From positions 1 to 54,287 of the forward strand of contig NZ_BPFD01000026.1 of NCBI RefSeq assembly GCF_019655335.1: a DNA stretch of 54,287 nt, given 5' to 3'. This stretch comes from Shewanella hafniensis (GTDB lineage: Bacteria > Pseudomonadota > Gammaproteobacteria > Enterobacterales > Shewanellaceae). The position numbers and the translations under genes were made by a program. Shown here piece by piece: positions 40,294 through 49,577 of this stretch (the stretch's first letter is position 1; each line of letters opens with the position of its first letter). The notes below the pieces were generated by a model that saw only the letters and a list, made by a program, of their open reading frames with translations, was not told the DNA's origin and ran no database searches.

Positions 40294-41301
40294 ATGTCAA
40301 AAAGAACGATAACCGTAATTCCAGGTGATGGAATTGGCCCAAGTATTATTGATTCAGCCTTAAAAATTCTCGATAAAGCGGGCTGTGATTTTGAATATGA
40401 ATTTGCCGATGCTGGCCTGACTGCACTCGAAAAGCAAGGCGAATTACTGCCACAACGCACCTTAGAATTAATCGAAAAAAATCGTATCACGCTAAAAGGT
40501 CCATTGACGACGCCAGTAGGTGAAGGCTTTACCTCTATCAACGTAACTTTACGTAAAAAATTCGGTCTGTACGCTAACGTGCGCCCAGTACTGTCTTTCA
40601 AAGGTACCCAAGCGCGTTACGAGAACATCGACATCATCACAGTACGTGAAAACACCGAAGGCATGTATTCTGGCCACGGCCAAAAAGTATCTGACGATGG
40701 TTTAACGGCTGAAGCGACCAGTATCGTGACTCGCCAAGGTGCCGAGCAAATCGCCACTTTCGCCTACGAACTGGCCCGCAAAGAAAACCGCAAGAAAGTC
40801 ACTATCGTGCACAAAGCCAACATCATGAAGTCAACGTCAGGCCTATTCCTGAAAGTGGCCCGTGAAGTGAGCCTACGTTACCCAGACATCAAGACAGAAG
40901 AAATGATCGTCGATGCAACGTGCATGAAGTTAGTGATGAACCCAGAAAACTTCGATGTGATCGTGACGACCAACCTATTCGGTGACATTTTATCGGATCT
41001 GTGTGCCGGTTTAGTCGGTGGTTTAGGTATGGCACCAGGCGCAAACATTGGCCGTGATGCAGCGATTTTCGAAGCCGTTCACGGTAGTGCACCGGATATC
41101 GCTGGTAAAAACCTTGCAAACCCAACCTCAGTGATTTTAGCGTCTATTCAGATGCTGGAATATTTAGGTATGGCTGACAAAGCTGAGCAAATCCGTAAAG
41201 CGGTATCTGCAGTGATCGAAGAAGGCGACCGTACCACTCGCGATTTAGGCGGCACTCACGGCACAACTGACTTCACTCAAGCGGTTCTTGAGCGTCTGTG
41301 A
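40294..41301 (+). CDS. icd: NAD-dependent isocitrate dehydrogenase
   Basis: This 335-residue enzyme of the isocitrate/isopropylmalate dehydrogenase family oxidises isocitrate to 2-oxoglutarate in the TCA cycle. The substrate loop TPVGEGFTSINVTLRKKFGLY has the Ser-x-x-Asn-x-x-x-Leu-Arg pattern of isocitrate enzymes. The cofactor motif HGSAPDIAGK has Asp-Ile, the NAD-type pair, where NADP enzymes have Lys-Tyr. So the short, homodimer-size NAD form is indicated. GGAAGGA lies just upstream of the start. A CCCAG/CTGGG stem-loop (40235-40250) lies in the leader. It is divergent from the S9 gene. Confidence 0.9.
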   Translation: MSKRTITVIPGDGIGPSIIDSALKILDKAGCDFEYEFADAGLTALEKQGELLPQRTLELIEKNRITLKGPLTTPVGEGFTSINVTLRKKFGLYANVRPVLSFKGTQARYENIDIITVRENTEGMYSGHGQKVSDDGLTAEATSIVTRQGAEQIATFAYELARKENRKKVTIVHKANIMKSTSGLFLKVAREVSLRYPDIKTEEMIVDATCMKLVMNPENFDVIVTTNLFGDILSDLCAGLVGGLGMAPGANIGRDAAIFEAVHGSAPDIAGKNLANPTSVILASIQMLEYLGMADKAEQIRKAVSAVIEEGDRTTRDLGGTHGTTDFTQAVLERL

Positions 41302-41399
41302 TCTCAATGCTGAGCGCGTTTAAGCCGAGTCTATAACGCGCTTGTTCAACCATAAGCTTCATAAGAAGTAAGCGCTTGAAACTCAAATGAGTAAACACG

Positions 41400-41431
41400 A
41401 AAAAGCCCCGAAGTTTCCTTTGGGGCTTTTT
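41400..41431 (+). terminator. Terminator of the isocitrate dehydrogenase gene
   Basis: AAAAAGCCCC (41400-41409) pairs with GGGGCTTTTT (41422-41431). Confidence 0.85.
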
Positions 41432-41564
41432 GTTATCTGGCTTTTAAATCTGCATGGCTTTAAAACTGCGTATCTTTTAAATCTGCGTGACGATTACCGT
41501 ATTAGCGTACCTAAGTAACGTACGCGAGTAACGACAGCAATATCACTGCAGAGTTTCGCAGGAA

Positions 41565-42650
41565 TTAATTCCACGCGGTATTAGGACGCAGCCATAAATG
41601 CACTGTCACTTCATCACGATCGTGATAAAGATGCTTACACTGCACTTTAAAATCGCTCACGCCATTCTCTTTAAGAATGGTCTGCATGGTCTCAAGAATG
41701 GCAGTGACTTCTTTATAGCGGCTCTTCATCGGTAATTTAAGGTTGAAAATCGCTTCCTTAAACCAACCGTTAATTGCCCAGGCTTCAATCAGTTCGGCAA
41801 CGCGCGCTGGTTTCTCAACCATGTCGCACACTAGCCAATAGATATTTTTGCGCTGTGGCTCGAAACGGAAACCGTCTTCACGGTAATGCTTCACTTGGCC
41901 CGTTTCCATGAGTTTCTCATCCATGGGACCATTGTCGACAGCCGACACAAACATGCCGCGACGCACCAGTTGATAAGTCCAGCCACCTGGGCAAGCGCCC
42001 AAATCCACTGAGTTCATACCACTGCGAATACGCTCTTCTTGCTCTTCCTTAGGCACGAATTGGCCAAAGGCTTCATCGAGTTTCAGGCTAGAACGACTCG
42101 GAGCATCCGCCGCCATTTTCAGACGTGGAATACCCATAAAGTGTGGCGAGCTGTTATTGCTGTAGGAATAACCCACATAGGCACGGCCGGGTCCGATAAA
42201 ACACACGTGGATAATCGGACGTTTTGGATTTTCCTGCGCGAGCAAACTGCCAGATTTTTTCAAATGCTGGCGTAAAGGCACAGTGAACTTACGGCAAAAA
42301 GCCGATAGCTCTTTCGCTTCGTTAGTATCTGGCGTTTCAACCCGCACTTCACCCGCTTTGCTGACGTCACTGAGTGCCGCCACGATTGGGCTAATTCTGT
42401 CGTTTTCAGGCAAGTCGACTAATAAGTCGCTGGCAGCAAACATCTGGCGAGCGAAAATGAGCGAATCTAAAGGCAGTTGTTTCACTAACGTATCTGCGGC
42501 GTCATCTTCAAAACATTGGTACACGACATAGGCGTCGTTATTGTTGGCCTTAACAAAGCCACCCACATTGAGCTCACCGGCTCGCTGTTGGATTTCTGCA
42601 GCGCATTCTTTTTCAAAGCCTGCGCGGCAAAATAAAAATAGGTTTTTCAT
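41565..42650 (-). CDS. rlmM: 23S rRNA 2'-O-methyltransferase RlmM
   Basis: RlmM methylates ribose of C2498 in 23S rRNA using S-adenosylmethionine. The start chosen at 42650 gives 361 residues with the family N-terminus [19 protein letters not shown]; the open frame runs further upstream to 42728 without family character. A THUMP domain (about 40-150) precedes the methyltransferase domain with [15 protein letters not shown] and [11 protein letters not shown]; the Lys in [11 protein letters not shown] belongs to the catalytic K-D-K tetrad. A terminator at 42776-42803 separates it from the DUF423 gene, so it likely has its own promoter. Confidence 0.96.
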   Translation of the reverse strand: MKNLFLFCRAGFEKECAAEIQQRAGELNVGGFVKANNNDAYVVYQCFEDDAADTLVKQLPLDSLIFARQMFAASDLLVDLPENDRISPIVAALSDVSKAGEVRVETPDTNEAKELSAFCRKFTVPLRQHLKKSGSLLAQENPKRPIIHVCFIGPGRAYVGYSYSNNSSPHFMGIPRLKMAADAPSRSSLKLDEAFGQFVPKEEQEERIRSGMNSVDLGACPGGWTYQLVRRGMFVSAVDNGPMDEKLMETGQVKHYREDGFRFEPQRKNIYWLVCDMVEKPARVAELIEAWAINGWFKEAIFNLKLPMKSRYKEVTAILETMQTILKENGVSDFKVQCKHLYHDRDEVTVHLWLRPNTAWN

Positions 42651-42775
42651 GGGGATCCCTGAGAAATCCAAGCCAAAGCATTGGCTGACTATCGATTTGG
42701 GCGTCAGTATACCAATTTCAATCCACAAATGCCCTATTTGCCTACAGCGGAACCTTGAATTGCGATTGGAGAAAT

Positions 42776-42803
42776 AAAAAAGGCTTAGGTGCGCCCTAAG
42801 CCT
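42776..42803 (-). terminator. Terminator after the DUF423 gene
   Basis: AGGCTTAGG (42781-42789) pairs with CCTAAGCCT (42795-42803), with an A-run at 42776-42780 forming the minus-strand T-run. It ends the gcvA-hydrolase-DUF423 message before rlmM. Confidence 0.8.
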
Positions 42804-42827
42804 GTTAACTCACATTGACATTCGAGA

Positions 42828-43220
42828 TTAAGACTCGTGACCGTCAATGACTTTATGGCGCCATACCGCGGCAGCAAATAATAACCAGCCGAGTAAGAAA
42901 CACCCACCGCCCATCGGCGTAACAGGGCCAAGCCACTTAGTGCCGAACAATGCCAGTCCGTATAACGAGCCAGAAAACAACACTATGCCTGCAATAAACA
43001 AATACGCCGACCAATCCAATAAACGTGAGGTTAACCATTGGCCCGAAAAGGCAACCATGATTAAGGCGAAGGTATGGTAGAAATGGTATTGCACCCCAAG
43101 ATTAAACACGTCAATCAAATCCGGTGGTGCGACTGCTTTTAAACCATGAGCACCAAAAGCCCCTAAGGCGACGGCTAAGAATCCGCTCACGGCGGCGAGT
43201 AACAATAGACCTTTACGCAT
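42828..43220 (-). CDS. DUF423 membrane protein (YgdD-like)
   Basis: The 130-residue protein has four membrane helices and the family motifs ALGAFGAHGL near the start, FNLGVQYHFYHTFAL and FSGSLYGLAL in the middle, and TPMGGGCFLLGWL near the end. Its role is unknown. It lies near gcvA and rlmM, the same neighbourhood as ygdD in enterobacteria. Here an extra hydrolase gene is placed between gcvA and it. Confidence 0.9.
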   Translation of the reverse strand: MRKGLLLLAAVSGFLAVALGAFGAHGLKAVAPPDLIDVFNLGVQYHFYHTFALIMVAFSGQWLTSRLLDWSAYLFIAGIVLFSGSLYGLALFGTKWLGPVTPMGGGCFLLGWLLFAAAVWRHKVIDGHES

Positions 43221-43278
43221 TTAACTCTCCTGCTGGAATGGGCTTAGCTCATTCAACATTCATTCGCTCAACATTAAG

Positions 43279-43923
43279 CTAACCAATAAAATCGCTAGAT
43301 AAATCAATGGCACGTGCAAGGTTAGCCGCTTCAGTGGTGCCTGACGACTTTCTTGGGACAAAACTATGATCACCGTCGGTTATCCAAGCCAATTCTATCT
43401 CTGCCTTCAAGGGCCAATTTGGGATCTGCTCTTTGCCACCAAACTTATCCCGCTCGCCCTGTACGACTAATACTGGGACTTGGCATTCATTCAAAGGTTC
43501 CAATCTAGGCTCACCGCCTTTAAGTGGCACAAAGGGGTAACCTAAACAAATGACTCTATCGATGCGCGCCGCTAATGCGGGATCGCAGGCTAATAACGCT
43601 GCCATACGTCCGCCCATGGATTTGCCCATCAGTACGACACGCTCGACCTTAGGTTGTGAATGGGCTATATCGAGCATCTGTGTAAAACACGCGAGCAATT
43701 TAGGCGCGCGGTCCGGTGGACGCCGTTTACCATCGACGGCATTGGCCTGCATATAGGGAAAATTAAAACGCATCACTTGGTAGCCCTTAGCCACAAGCCC
43801 CGCCGACATGGCCTGCATAAACTCAGAGTCCATGTTAGCGCCCGCGCCGTGGGCCAATAAAATCATTGTGCTCGCAGGCTCACCCTCTAATACAAAACTT
43901 GGCTTATCCGGGCAACAACTCAC
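43279..43923 (-). CDS. Alpha/beta hydrolase (KANL3/Tex30-like)
   Basis: The start chosen is GTG at 43923, behind GAGGAG, giving 214 residues; an earlier in-frame TTG at 43941 is the alternative. The first 20 nt overlap the end of gcvA, so the two are probably coupled. The fold shows the oxyanion segment ILLAHGAGANMDS, nucleophile Ser in GKSMGGRM, Asp in VQGERDKFG and His in DGDHSFVPRK. This fits the bacterial KANL3/Tex30-like group. The substrate is unknown. It sits in the gcvA-DUF423 unit. Confidence 0.88.
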   Translation of the reverse strand: MSCCPDKPSFVLEGEPASTMILLAHGAGANMDSEFMQAMSAGLVAKGYQVMRFNFPYMQANAVDGKRRPPDRAPKLLACFTQMLDIAHSQPKVERVVLMGKSMGGRMAALLACDPALAARIDRVICLGYPFVPLKGGEPRLEPLNECQVPVLVVQGERDKFGGKEQIPNWPLKAEIELAWITDGDHSFVPRKSSGTTEAANLARAIDLSSDFIG

Positions 43924-44815
43924 TACGCGACTCCTCAGCAAACATATCTAACATCCATTCGCGAAACGCGACGACCTTACCAAGTTCAGCGTGATTCTGC
44001 TGGCAAACCAAGTAGTAAGCATCTTTACTGACCAAGACTTCTTGGAATGGGCACACAAGACGCCCCGCTTTTATATCGGGACGCGCCAGTACGCTGTAAC
44101 CTAAAGCCACGCCTTGACCATGGGCCGCCGCCTGCAATACCAAGGACGAATGACTGAAGATCGGGCCTTGGTTCACATTAATATCGTTAATCCCACATTG
44201 TCTAAACCACGCCTGCCAATCGTGACGATTCATATCATGTAATAGTGTGTGATATTTTAAATCGCTCGGTTTTGACAGCGGCTTAGGACCATTGAGTAAC
44301 ATGGGCGAACACACAGGAATGAGCACTTCGTTTCTGAGCTTATCGGCGCGCAGACCAGGCCAATTGCCTAGACCATAATAAATGGCCACATCCACATCAT
44401 CGGTTAATGAGCTCGCTTCGGTATCGACGGCTTTAATACGCACGTCGATATCGGGATTTTTCTCACTGAACTTTGCCAAACGCGGCACTAACCATTGAAT
44501 TGCAAAACTGGGCGACATACTGACCGTTAGCGAACCAATCGCGCTGCGGGCGAGTAATCGGTCGGTAGCATCGGCGAGTTGAATAAAGATGTCTTTGATG
44601 TCGAGGAAGTAGCTCTGCCCTTCTTCAGTTAAAAGCAAAGAGCGGTTCTTTCGGCGAAATAATTTTAATCCGAGGAAATCTTCTAATGCCTTTATTTGAT
44701 GGCTCACCGCAGCCTGCGTAACAAACAATTCTTCTGCTGCGCGCGTAAAGCTCAAATGCCGCGCGGCTGCCTCAAATGCTTTAACCGCATTAAGCGGTGG
44801 TAATCGTCTGGACAT
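43904..44815 (-). CDS. gcvA: LysR-type regulator GcvA
   Basis: GcvA controls the glycine cleavage operon in enterobacteria. The 303-residue protein closely follows the known GcvA sequence through its winged helix (residues 1-65, RLPPLNAVKAFEAAARHLS and VTQAAVSHQIKALEDFLG) and effector domain (SPSFAIQWLVPRLAKF, GQGVALGY). It is the first gene of a unit with the hydrolase and DUF423 genes. The glycine-cleavage genes are not in this window. No GcvB-like RNA was recognised in the divergent intergenic region. Confidence 0.94.
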   Translation of the reverse strand: MSRRLPPLNAVKAFEAAARHLSFTRAAEELFVTQAAVSHQIKALEDFLGLKLFRRKNRSLLLTEEGQSYFLDIKDIFIQLADATDRLLARSAIGSLTVSMSPSFAIQWLVPRLAKFSEKNPDIDVRIKAVDTEASSLTDDVDVAIYYGLGNWPGLRADKLRNEVLIPVCSPMLLNGPKPLSKPSDLKYHTLLHDMNRHDWQAWFRQCGINDINVNQGPIFSHSSLVLQAAAHGQGVALGYSVLARPDIKAGRLVCPFQEVLVSKDAYYLVCQQNHAELGKVVAFREWMLDMFAEESRSELLPG

Positions 44816-45026
44816 AGTGATCTCAGTCTCGTTTTTTAATTAGTTTTTCCAATCCGTATTGTTACATTTAATCGTTTGTAAAGGCCAGTGATTTTGGTTA
44901 AATTTTGCGCCATTGAAACAGCGGTATCCACGAAACACTTATATCTATGAAACACCCTAGTTGGACAATCTCAAAGTTGGTGATGGGAATGTCTGACAGC
45001 GTTAATTTGTCAGCCCGGAGGCGACT

Positions 45027-45269
45027 ATGTTTAATTTAAAATCAGCGTTTGCGTTAGCGATAATTTCGGCACTCAGCTTAAATGCCAGTGCTAATGTACT
45101 CGTTGACGAAATCGTCATCGATACTAGCGACTTACAAGCTAGTATCACTGCAGACTTAACTGCTGCAATGAATAAAATGCACCAAGAAGTGCTACAAGAA
45201 GCCACGCTATTGATTGCCGCAGATGATGTCGCATCAAATCAGCAAGTCGTTAAGCCTAACAGCTTATAA
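45027..45269 (+). CDS. Small exported protein, unknown function
   Basis: The 80-residue frame starts behind CCGGAGGCG and has a signal peptide cut near NASA-NVLV (residue 23). The mature part (about 57 residues) is acidic, rich in Ala, Asp and Val and mostly helical, without cysteines. I do not recognise the family. A stem CTGACA (44993-44998) with TGTCAG (45008-45013) lies directly before the Shine-Dalgarno sequence and could modulate translation. It has its own terminator at 45309-45337. Confidence 0.75.
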   Translation: MFNLKSAFALAIISALSLNASANVLVDEIVIDTSDLQASITADLTAAMNKMHQEVLQEATLLIAADDVASNQQVVKPNSL

Positions 45270-45308
45270 GACAACACCAATTTAGGTTTTCACCACGAAG
45301 ACCAAAAG

Positions 45309-45337
45309 AAAAAGCCGCATTAATATGCGGCTTTTTT
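45309..45337. terminator. Terminator of the small exported protein gene
   Basis: AAAAGCCGCAT pairs with ATGCGGCTTTT around TAAT, with a T-run after it and A-run before it. Confidence 0.85.
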
Positions 45338-45360
45338 GTATTCAATCTCTATGGGTACTT

Positions 45361-45385
45361 CCCACTGACAAGACATGTCAGTGGG
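45361..45385 (-). terminator. Strong hairpin downstream of thiI
   Basis: CCCACTGACA (45361-45370) pairs with TGTCAGTGGG (45376-45385), a 10-bp stem with a five-base loop. No T-run follows on either strand, so it may stabilise the thiI message end rather than terminate it. Confidence 0.45.
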
Positions 45386-45400
45386 CAAGTTTGCATGGAT

Positions 45401-46855
45401 TTATGGGCGATACACTTTGACGTTAGTGTAGCCTTGCTCGATTAAATACAATGCCTGCAATTTACTCATCACCCCACGCTCACAATACAGCAAATAGGTT
45501 TTTTGCTTATCGAGATCGGCAAATTGAGTCGCTAACTTGAAGAATGGGATACGTTTAATCTCAATGCCTTCAATTTGCAACGGTTTGCTTTCCTCTTCTT
45601 CAGGGGCGCGAATATCAATGACCACTTGGTTGGTATCAATACTGGCGACCGTTTCAGTCTCAGTAATCCGAGTATCCATTTGTTCTGCGATCTCCCTGAT
45701 ATCAATAGTGACAGACTGGGCGATGATTTGATCGATCAAATCTTCAGAGAACTTCTTCTCTTCCGCTTCAACTTTAGCTAATACCGCTTTAACTGTTGGC
45801 TTTTGCGAAATCACGCCGCAATATTCAGGCATCGACTTGGCAAAATCTTCGGTGCCGATTTTACGGCTCTCGTTGATAATGTCTTGTTTATCCATGGCAA
45901 TCAGCGGACGTAAAATCAGCAGCTCAGTACAGCGGTCAATCACGTTTAAGTTGGTCAGCGTTTGGCTAGAGACTTGGCCTAAACTTTCACCGGTCACCAA
46001 GGCTTGAATGCCCATACGGTCGGCAATACGCGCCGCAGTGCGCATCATCATACGCTTGAGCACAACGCCCATTTGGCCATTATCGATACGCTCTAAAATC
46101 TCAGCGACCACAGGCTCAAAAGGCACAGAGATAAACTTCACCTTATGGGATTCGCCGTAGGTTTTCCACAAATGGTAAGCCACTTGTTTAACACCAATTT
46201 CGTGCTGTGCGCCGCCAAGATTGAAGAAGCAGTAATGGGTACGCGCGCCCTTTTTGATAAACTGATAGCTAGACACACCAGAGTCAAAACCACCTGAAAT
46301 CAAAGACAACACATCTTCCTGAGTCGCCATCGGGAAACCACCTAAGCCTTCAATACGCTTAGTGACCATGTAAAGATTATCGCGTTCAATTTCAAGGTTA
46401 ACAGTAATATCGGGATTCTTTAAACGCACGCCTAAAGCATCGGTAAACTGATTTAAGCCGCCGCCGACGTAACGCTCCACTTCGATAGAATTAAAATCGT
46501 GATCGCCAGTGCGCTTCACTCGCACGCAGAAGGTTTTACCCGCGAGTTGGTCACGGTAAACAGGCAAGACTTGCTGATAAATATCGTCCACAGATTCAAA
46601 GCTGTACTCATCCACTTGCACTACGTGTGCAATGCCAGGAATACACGCCAGACGCTCACCGAAGGCTTGTGCCAATTCAGGCTTATCCTTTGGCACCATT
46701 ACCATAATGCGGTCCCACTGACGTTGAACTTTAGCGTCTTCGTCGACTTTTTTGAGCACATTACGTATGTTGGTTTCAAGCATTTTGGTGAAGCGCATCC
46801 TTACGGGTTTGCTCTTCATCATGATTTCTGGGTACAGCTTTACAATAAACTTCAT
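45401..46855 (-). CDS. thiI: tRNA sulfurtransferase ThiI
   Basis: ThiI adds sulfur at uridine 8 of tRNA (4-thiouridine) and supplies sulfur for the thiazole of thiamine. The 484-residue protein has an N-terminal ferredoxin-like and THUMP region, the PP-loop [11 protein letters not shown] (about 187-197), and a C-terminal rhodanese domain that carries the persulfide-forming Cys458 in LLYCERG. The partner Cys in PEYCGVISQ is also present. Full length with the rhodanese extension, typical of gammaproteobacteria. It converges on the small exported protein gene. Confidence 0.97.
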   Translation of the reverse strand: MKFIVKLYPEIMMKSKPVRMRFTKMLETNIRNVLKKVDEDAKVQRQWDRIMVMVPKDKPELAQAFGERLACIPGIAHVVQVDEYSFESVDDIYQQVLPVYRDQLAGKTFCVRVKRTGDHDFNSIEVERYVGGGLNQFTDALGVRLKNPDITVNLEIERDNLYMVTKRIEGLGGFPMATQEDVLSLISGGFDSGVSSYQFIKKGARTHYCFFNLGGAQHEIGVKQVAYHLWKTYGESHKVKFISVPFEPVVAEILERIDNGQMGVVLKRMMMRTAARIADRMGIQALVTGESLGQVSSQTLTNLNVIDRCTELLILRPLIAMDKQDIINESRKIGTEDFAKSMPEYCGVISQKPTVKAVLAKVEAEEKKFSEDLIDQIIAQSVTIDIREIAEQMDTRITETETVASIDTNQVVIDIRAPEEEESKPLQIEGIEIKRIPFFKLATQFADLDKQKTYLLYCERGVMSKLQALYLIEQGYTNVKVYRP

Positions 46856-47266
46856 GGGATTTCCGCGGGCAATTTTAAAACAGCAAAATTGGTTAAAAGA
46901 ATAATCGGGGGATTATATACCCAAGCGACCTAAAAATGCGAGTTTCAGCGCGCATCGCAAACAGCCACACAAGCCACATTCATGGCGGATTAATGGCATA
47001 TTAGTGATTAAGTCACGACGGGATTTTTAAGCGAATTCGGTTGGGATAATGTCAGTGAAGCCTATTCACTGAGTTAAAATTGCTCTGTTTGAAATGAGTT
47101 ATTTGAGATGAATTATTTGATATACGTCGTGGAGGTAAGCTTGAAGGAAGCTTAGGGATTACACACTCTCTGCGATTGGCGTAAAGCCCAAATGGATTCA
47201 AACCAACCACAGCGCTTTGATGCACAAAGCGTTAGCAAAAAAAGGGAAAGTCCACATTCGCCCAAT
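46856..47266. other. Intergenic region between pomB and thiI, no gene seen
   Basis: About 410 bp without a credible reading frame. The right part of thiI's promoter should lie here on the minus strand. A few short frames exist (for example a four-codon TTG frame behind GGAGG near 47140), none convincing. I see no repeats or RNA signature. Confidence 0.3.
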
Positions 47267-47294
47267 AAAAAAGCCGCAACAGGATTGCGGCTTT
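47267..47294 (-). terminator. Terminator of pomAB
   Basis: AAAAAAGCCGCAA (47267-47279) pairs with TTGCGGCTTT (47285-47294) around CAGGA. In the minus-strand message the stem is followed by a T-run. Confidence 0.8.
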
Positions 47295-47317
47295 AGTTTC
47301 AGTGAATACCAAGCTAC

Positions 47318-48250
47318 CTAAGGCGAATTACCAACCTGAATTTCATCAGATTCCTTCGCTTTACCTTGCTCAATGGCAATTTCCACCCTGCGGTTACGGG
47401 CACGATTCTCCGGTGAATCGTTTGGCACTATCGGGTTATTAGACGCCATGCCAACCACTTTCATCCGTTTAGAATCAAAGCCTTTAACTTGTACTAACTC
47501 GTGGGCCACAGCCACAGCGCGTTTGCTGGATAAATCCCAGTTAGAGCTATAAAGCTCATCGCTGATTTGCATATCATCCGTGTAACCCGATACGGTAATA
47601 ATCCCCGGCACATCTTTTAGCAGTTCGCCAACAGAGCGCACCACAGGCTTAAATCGTGGTTGAAGGAAGCCCGAACCAGAGGCAAATGCGCCCTTCTCAC
47701 GGATACGGATAATAATCTGCTGACCTAAGGACTCAATTTCAATCGCACCATCGGTGATCTCTTTATTGAGCTCCTGCGCCATCTTCTTCACTTCTTGATT
47801 GATCTTATCCTGCGCCGCTGCCGCTTCGGCTTTAACCGCATCGGCCACTTCCTGCGCCGTTGCAGTGGCTTCACCGCCACGCTGAGAACCACTTTGCTGC
47901 TGAACGCCACCAGCACTGTCGTCTTCACCCGCTTGGTAATCCAATACAGGTTCCGTCATTTCATTGGTTTGCTGGTTGATAATTTCAATCGGCGTGGGAT
48001 CGGGACGTCCAGGTCTAAATTCTAAGGCAATAACAGACGTCCCTTTCGGGATATCTTTGACTTCCACCTTATTTTGCACACCAAAGGCATACTTCATTGA
48101 GCCCGCGATCTGCTTAAACTTCATTACGTCCATTTCGGAAAATGACAATAACAACACGAAGAAACACATCAACAGCGACATCAAGTCAGCAAAGGTCGCC
48201 AACCACATCGGTGCTCCGGCCGGTGGACAGTTGCACTTAGCCTTAGCCAT
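47318..48250 (-). CDS. pomB: Flagellar stator protein PomB
   Basis: PomB forms, with PomA, the sodium channel that drives the polar flagellum. The 310-residue protein has one N-terminal membrane helix with the essential Asp22 (FADLMSLLMCFF) that binds the ion. The plug and linker follow, then a C-terminal OmpA/MotB peptidoglycan-binding domain (VSGYTDDMQISDELYSSNWDLSSKRA, and NRRVEIAIEQ). It is translated four bases after pomA ends. The stator belongs to the sodium-type by similarity of its partner to Vibrio PomA. Confidence 0.94.
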   Translation of the reverse strand: MAKAKCNCPPAGAPMWLATFADLMSLLMCFFVLLLSFSEMDVMKFKQIAGSMKYAFGVQNKVEVKDIPKGTSVIALEFRPGRPDPTPIEIINQQTNEMTEPVLDYQAGEDDSAGGVQQQSGSQRGGEATATAQEVADAVKAEAAAAQDKINQEVKKMAQELNKEITDGAIEIESLGQQIIIRIREKGAFASGSGFLQPRFKPVVRSVGELLKDVPGIITVSGYTDDMQISDELYSSNWDLSSKRAVAVAHELVQVKGFDSKRMKVVGMASNNPIVPNDSPENRARNRRVEIAIEQGKAKESDEIQVGNSP

Positions 48251-48253
48251 GGG

Positions 48254-49021
48254 CTACTCTCCGTCCGTTGTATCTATTTTGCGATTTTTCTCAGCCAGAT
48301 AATTTTTCAAGAAGCCTTCAATCACCCGTGGGTTTTGTCCGTCTTGAATCGCCAATACCGCATCCATAATCAAGTTACGGTTCAGCATTTCTTCACCCAT
48401 CCTAAGCGTTAACTTATCCGCGATAGGAAGACAAACCATGTTGGCGACCATAGCGCCGTATAAGGTGGTTAACAAGGCCACCGCCATCGAGGGGCCGATG
48501 GATTTAGGATCTGACATGTTTGACAGCATGGCCACAAGACCCACCAGCGTACCAATCATGCCCATTGCCGGACCTACGTCACCAAACGCTCTAAAAATGC
48601 CGATCCCAGTACGATGGCGCTCTTCGGTCAGCGCAATATCCTTCTCTAAGGCCGCGCGCACCACTTCACCATCGTGACCATCAACAAGCATGTCGACGGC
48701 TTTTTGCATAAAGCTGTTAGTAATCTGCGCTTCTTCTAAGGCTAAAAAACCGCCTTTACGGGCGGCATCAGCCATAGTCACGGACTGTTCAATCAAATCT
48801 TCTGGCTTATCAATCTTAAAAATAAACGCTTTTGCGGCGATTTTTACCGCGCCAAAAAACTGTTTAAGAGTGAACTTCATCATCACCACGAAGAAGGACC
48901 CACCGAAAACAATAAGAATCGAGGGTACATCAACGAAAATCATTAAACCGCCGCTGGTGGCCATTGCCCCGAGGATAAAACCAAAGGCACCCACAATTCC
49001 AATTACTGTTGCTAAATCCAC
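48254..49021 (-). CDS. pomA: Flagellar stator protein PomA
   Basis: This 255-residue inner-membrane protein has four membrane helices and a large cytoplasmic loop. It follows Vibrio PomA closely along its length, including MADAARKGGFLALEEAQI, GHDGEVVRAALEKDIALTEERH and the FRAFGDVGPAMGMIGTLVGL pair of helices. The start is GTG at 49021 with GAGGAG upstream. Two small stem-loops (49058-49072 and 49080-49099) lie in the leader. It is the first gene of pomAB and divergent from xseB. Confidence 0.95.
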   Translation of the reverse strand: MDLATVIGIVGAFGFILGAMATSGGLMIFVDVPSILIVFGGSFFVVMMKFTLKQFFGAVKIAAKAFIFKIDKPEDLIEQSVTMADAARKGGFLALEEAQITNSFMQKAVDMLVDGHDGEVVRAALEKDIALTEERHRTGIGIFRAFGDVGPAMGMIGTLVGLVAMLSNMSDPKSIGPSMAVALLTTLYGAMVANMVCLPIADKLTLRMGEEMLNRNLIMDAVLAIQDGQNPRVIEGFLKNYLAEKNRKIDTTDGE

Positions 49022-49335
49022 AACGGCTCCTCAATTTTCGTAATAAACGACATAATACTTACCCTAGGTAAGCAATAACACTCAGTTGTTCCACTGAGTA
49101 AGATAATCCCACCGACACACATGCGAGCCTTGTCTATCCAGTTAAAAATTACCATACAAATGATGATACTATTGTCAGTTATCGGACACACACTAAGCAA
49201 GTTTAGCGACAATTTATATTTTCTGAAAAAATTTCAGTAACAAAGCGTGCTATTGAGCAAATATCTTTAGTCTGAATTTGACCCTAAAGCCGCCCTGATA
49301 TACCTTGTGTCCGCTAAATCAAAGGAAGCATAAAC
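49022..49335. other. Divergent region pomA/xseB with two stem-loops
   Basis: CTTACC/GGTAAG (49058-49072) and ACTCAG/CTGAGT (49080-49099) form two adjacent short hairpins on the pomA side. The right half should hold the xseB-ispA-dxs promoter. No reading frame is credible here. Confidence 0.4.
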
Positions 49336-49575
49336 GTGGCGAAGAAACCCGAAAATCTCAGTTTTGAAGAATCCCTTGGCGAACTCGAGCGCATTGTTGC
49401 CGATCTAGAACAAGGCGATATCTCCCTCGATGACGCGTTAAAACAATTTGAACGTGGCATCAATCTGGTTCGAAATAGCCAAGCAAAACTCGAACAAGCC
49501 CAACAAAAAGTGGCCATTTTACTGAAACAAGATGAAAATGCGCCCCTATCCCCCTATGCCGTTGAGGGCGAATAA
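49336..49575 (+). CDS. xseB: Exodeoxyribonuclease VII small subunit
   Basis: XseB binds along the coiled coil of XseA (11736-13082) to form exonuclease VII. The 79-residue protein starts with GTG behind AAGGAAG. The core FEESLGELERIVADLEQGDISLDDALKQFERG is typical, with a Pro-rich tail. It is the first gene of a unit with ispA and dxs, which start 3 and 21 bp after the preceding stops. Confidence 0.95.
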   Translation: MAKKPENLSFEESLGELERIVADLEQGDISLDDALKQFERGINLVRNSQAKLEQAQQKVAILLKQDENAPLSPYAVEGE

Positions 49576-49577
49576 GC

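Noticed and set aside
44816..45026. GcvB-like small RNA beside gcvA
   Set aside because: No GcvB-type G/U-rich linker or matching terminator is present before the small exported protein gene.
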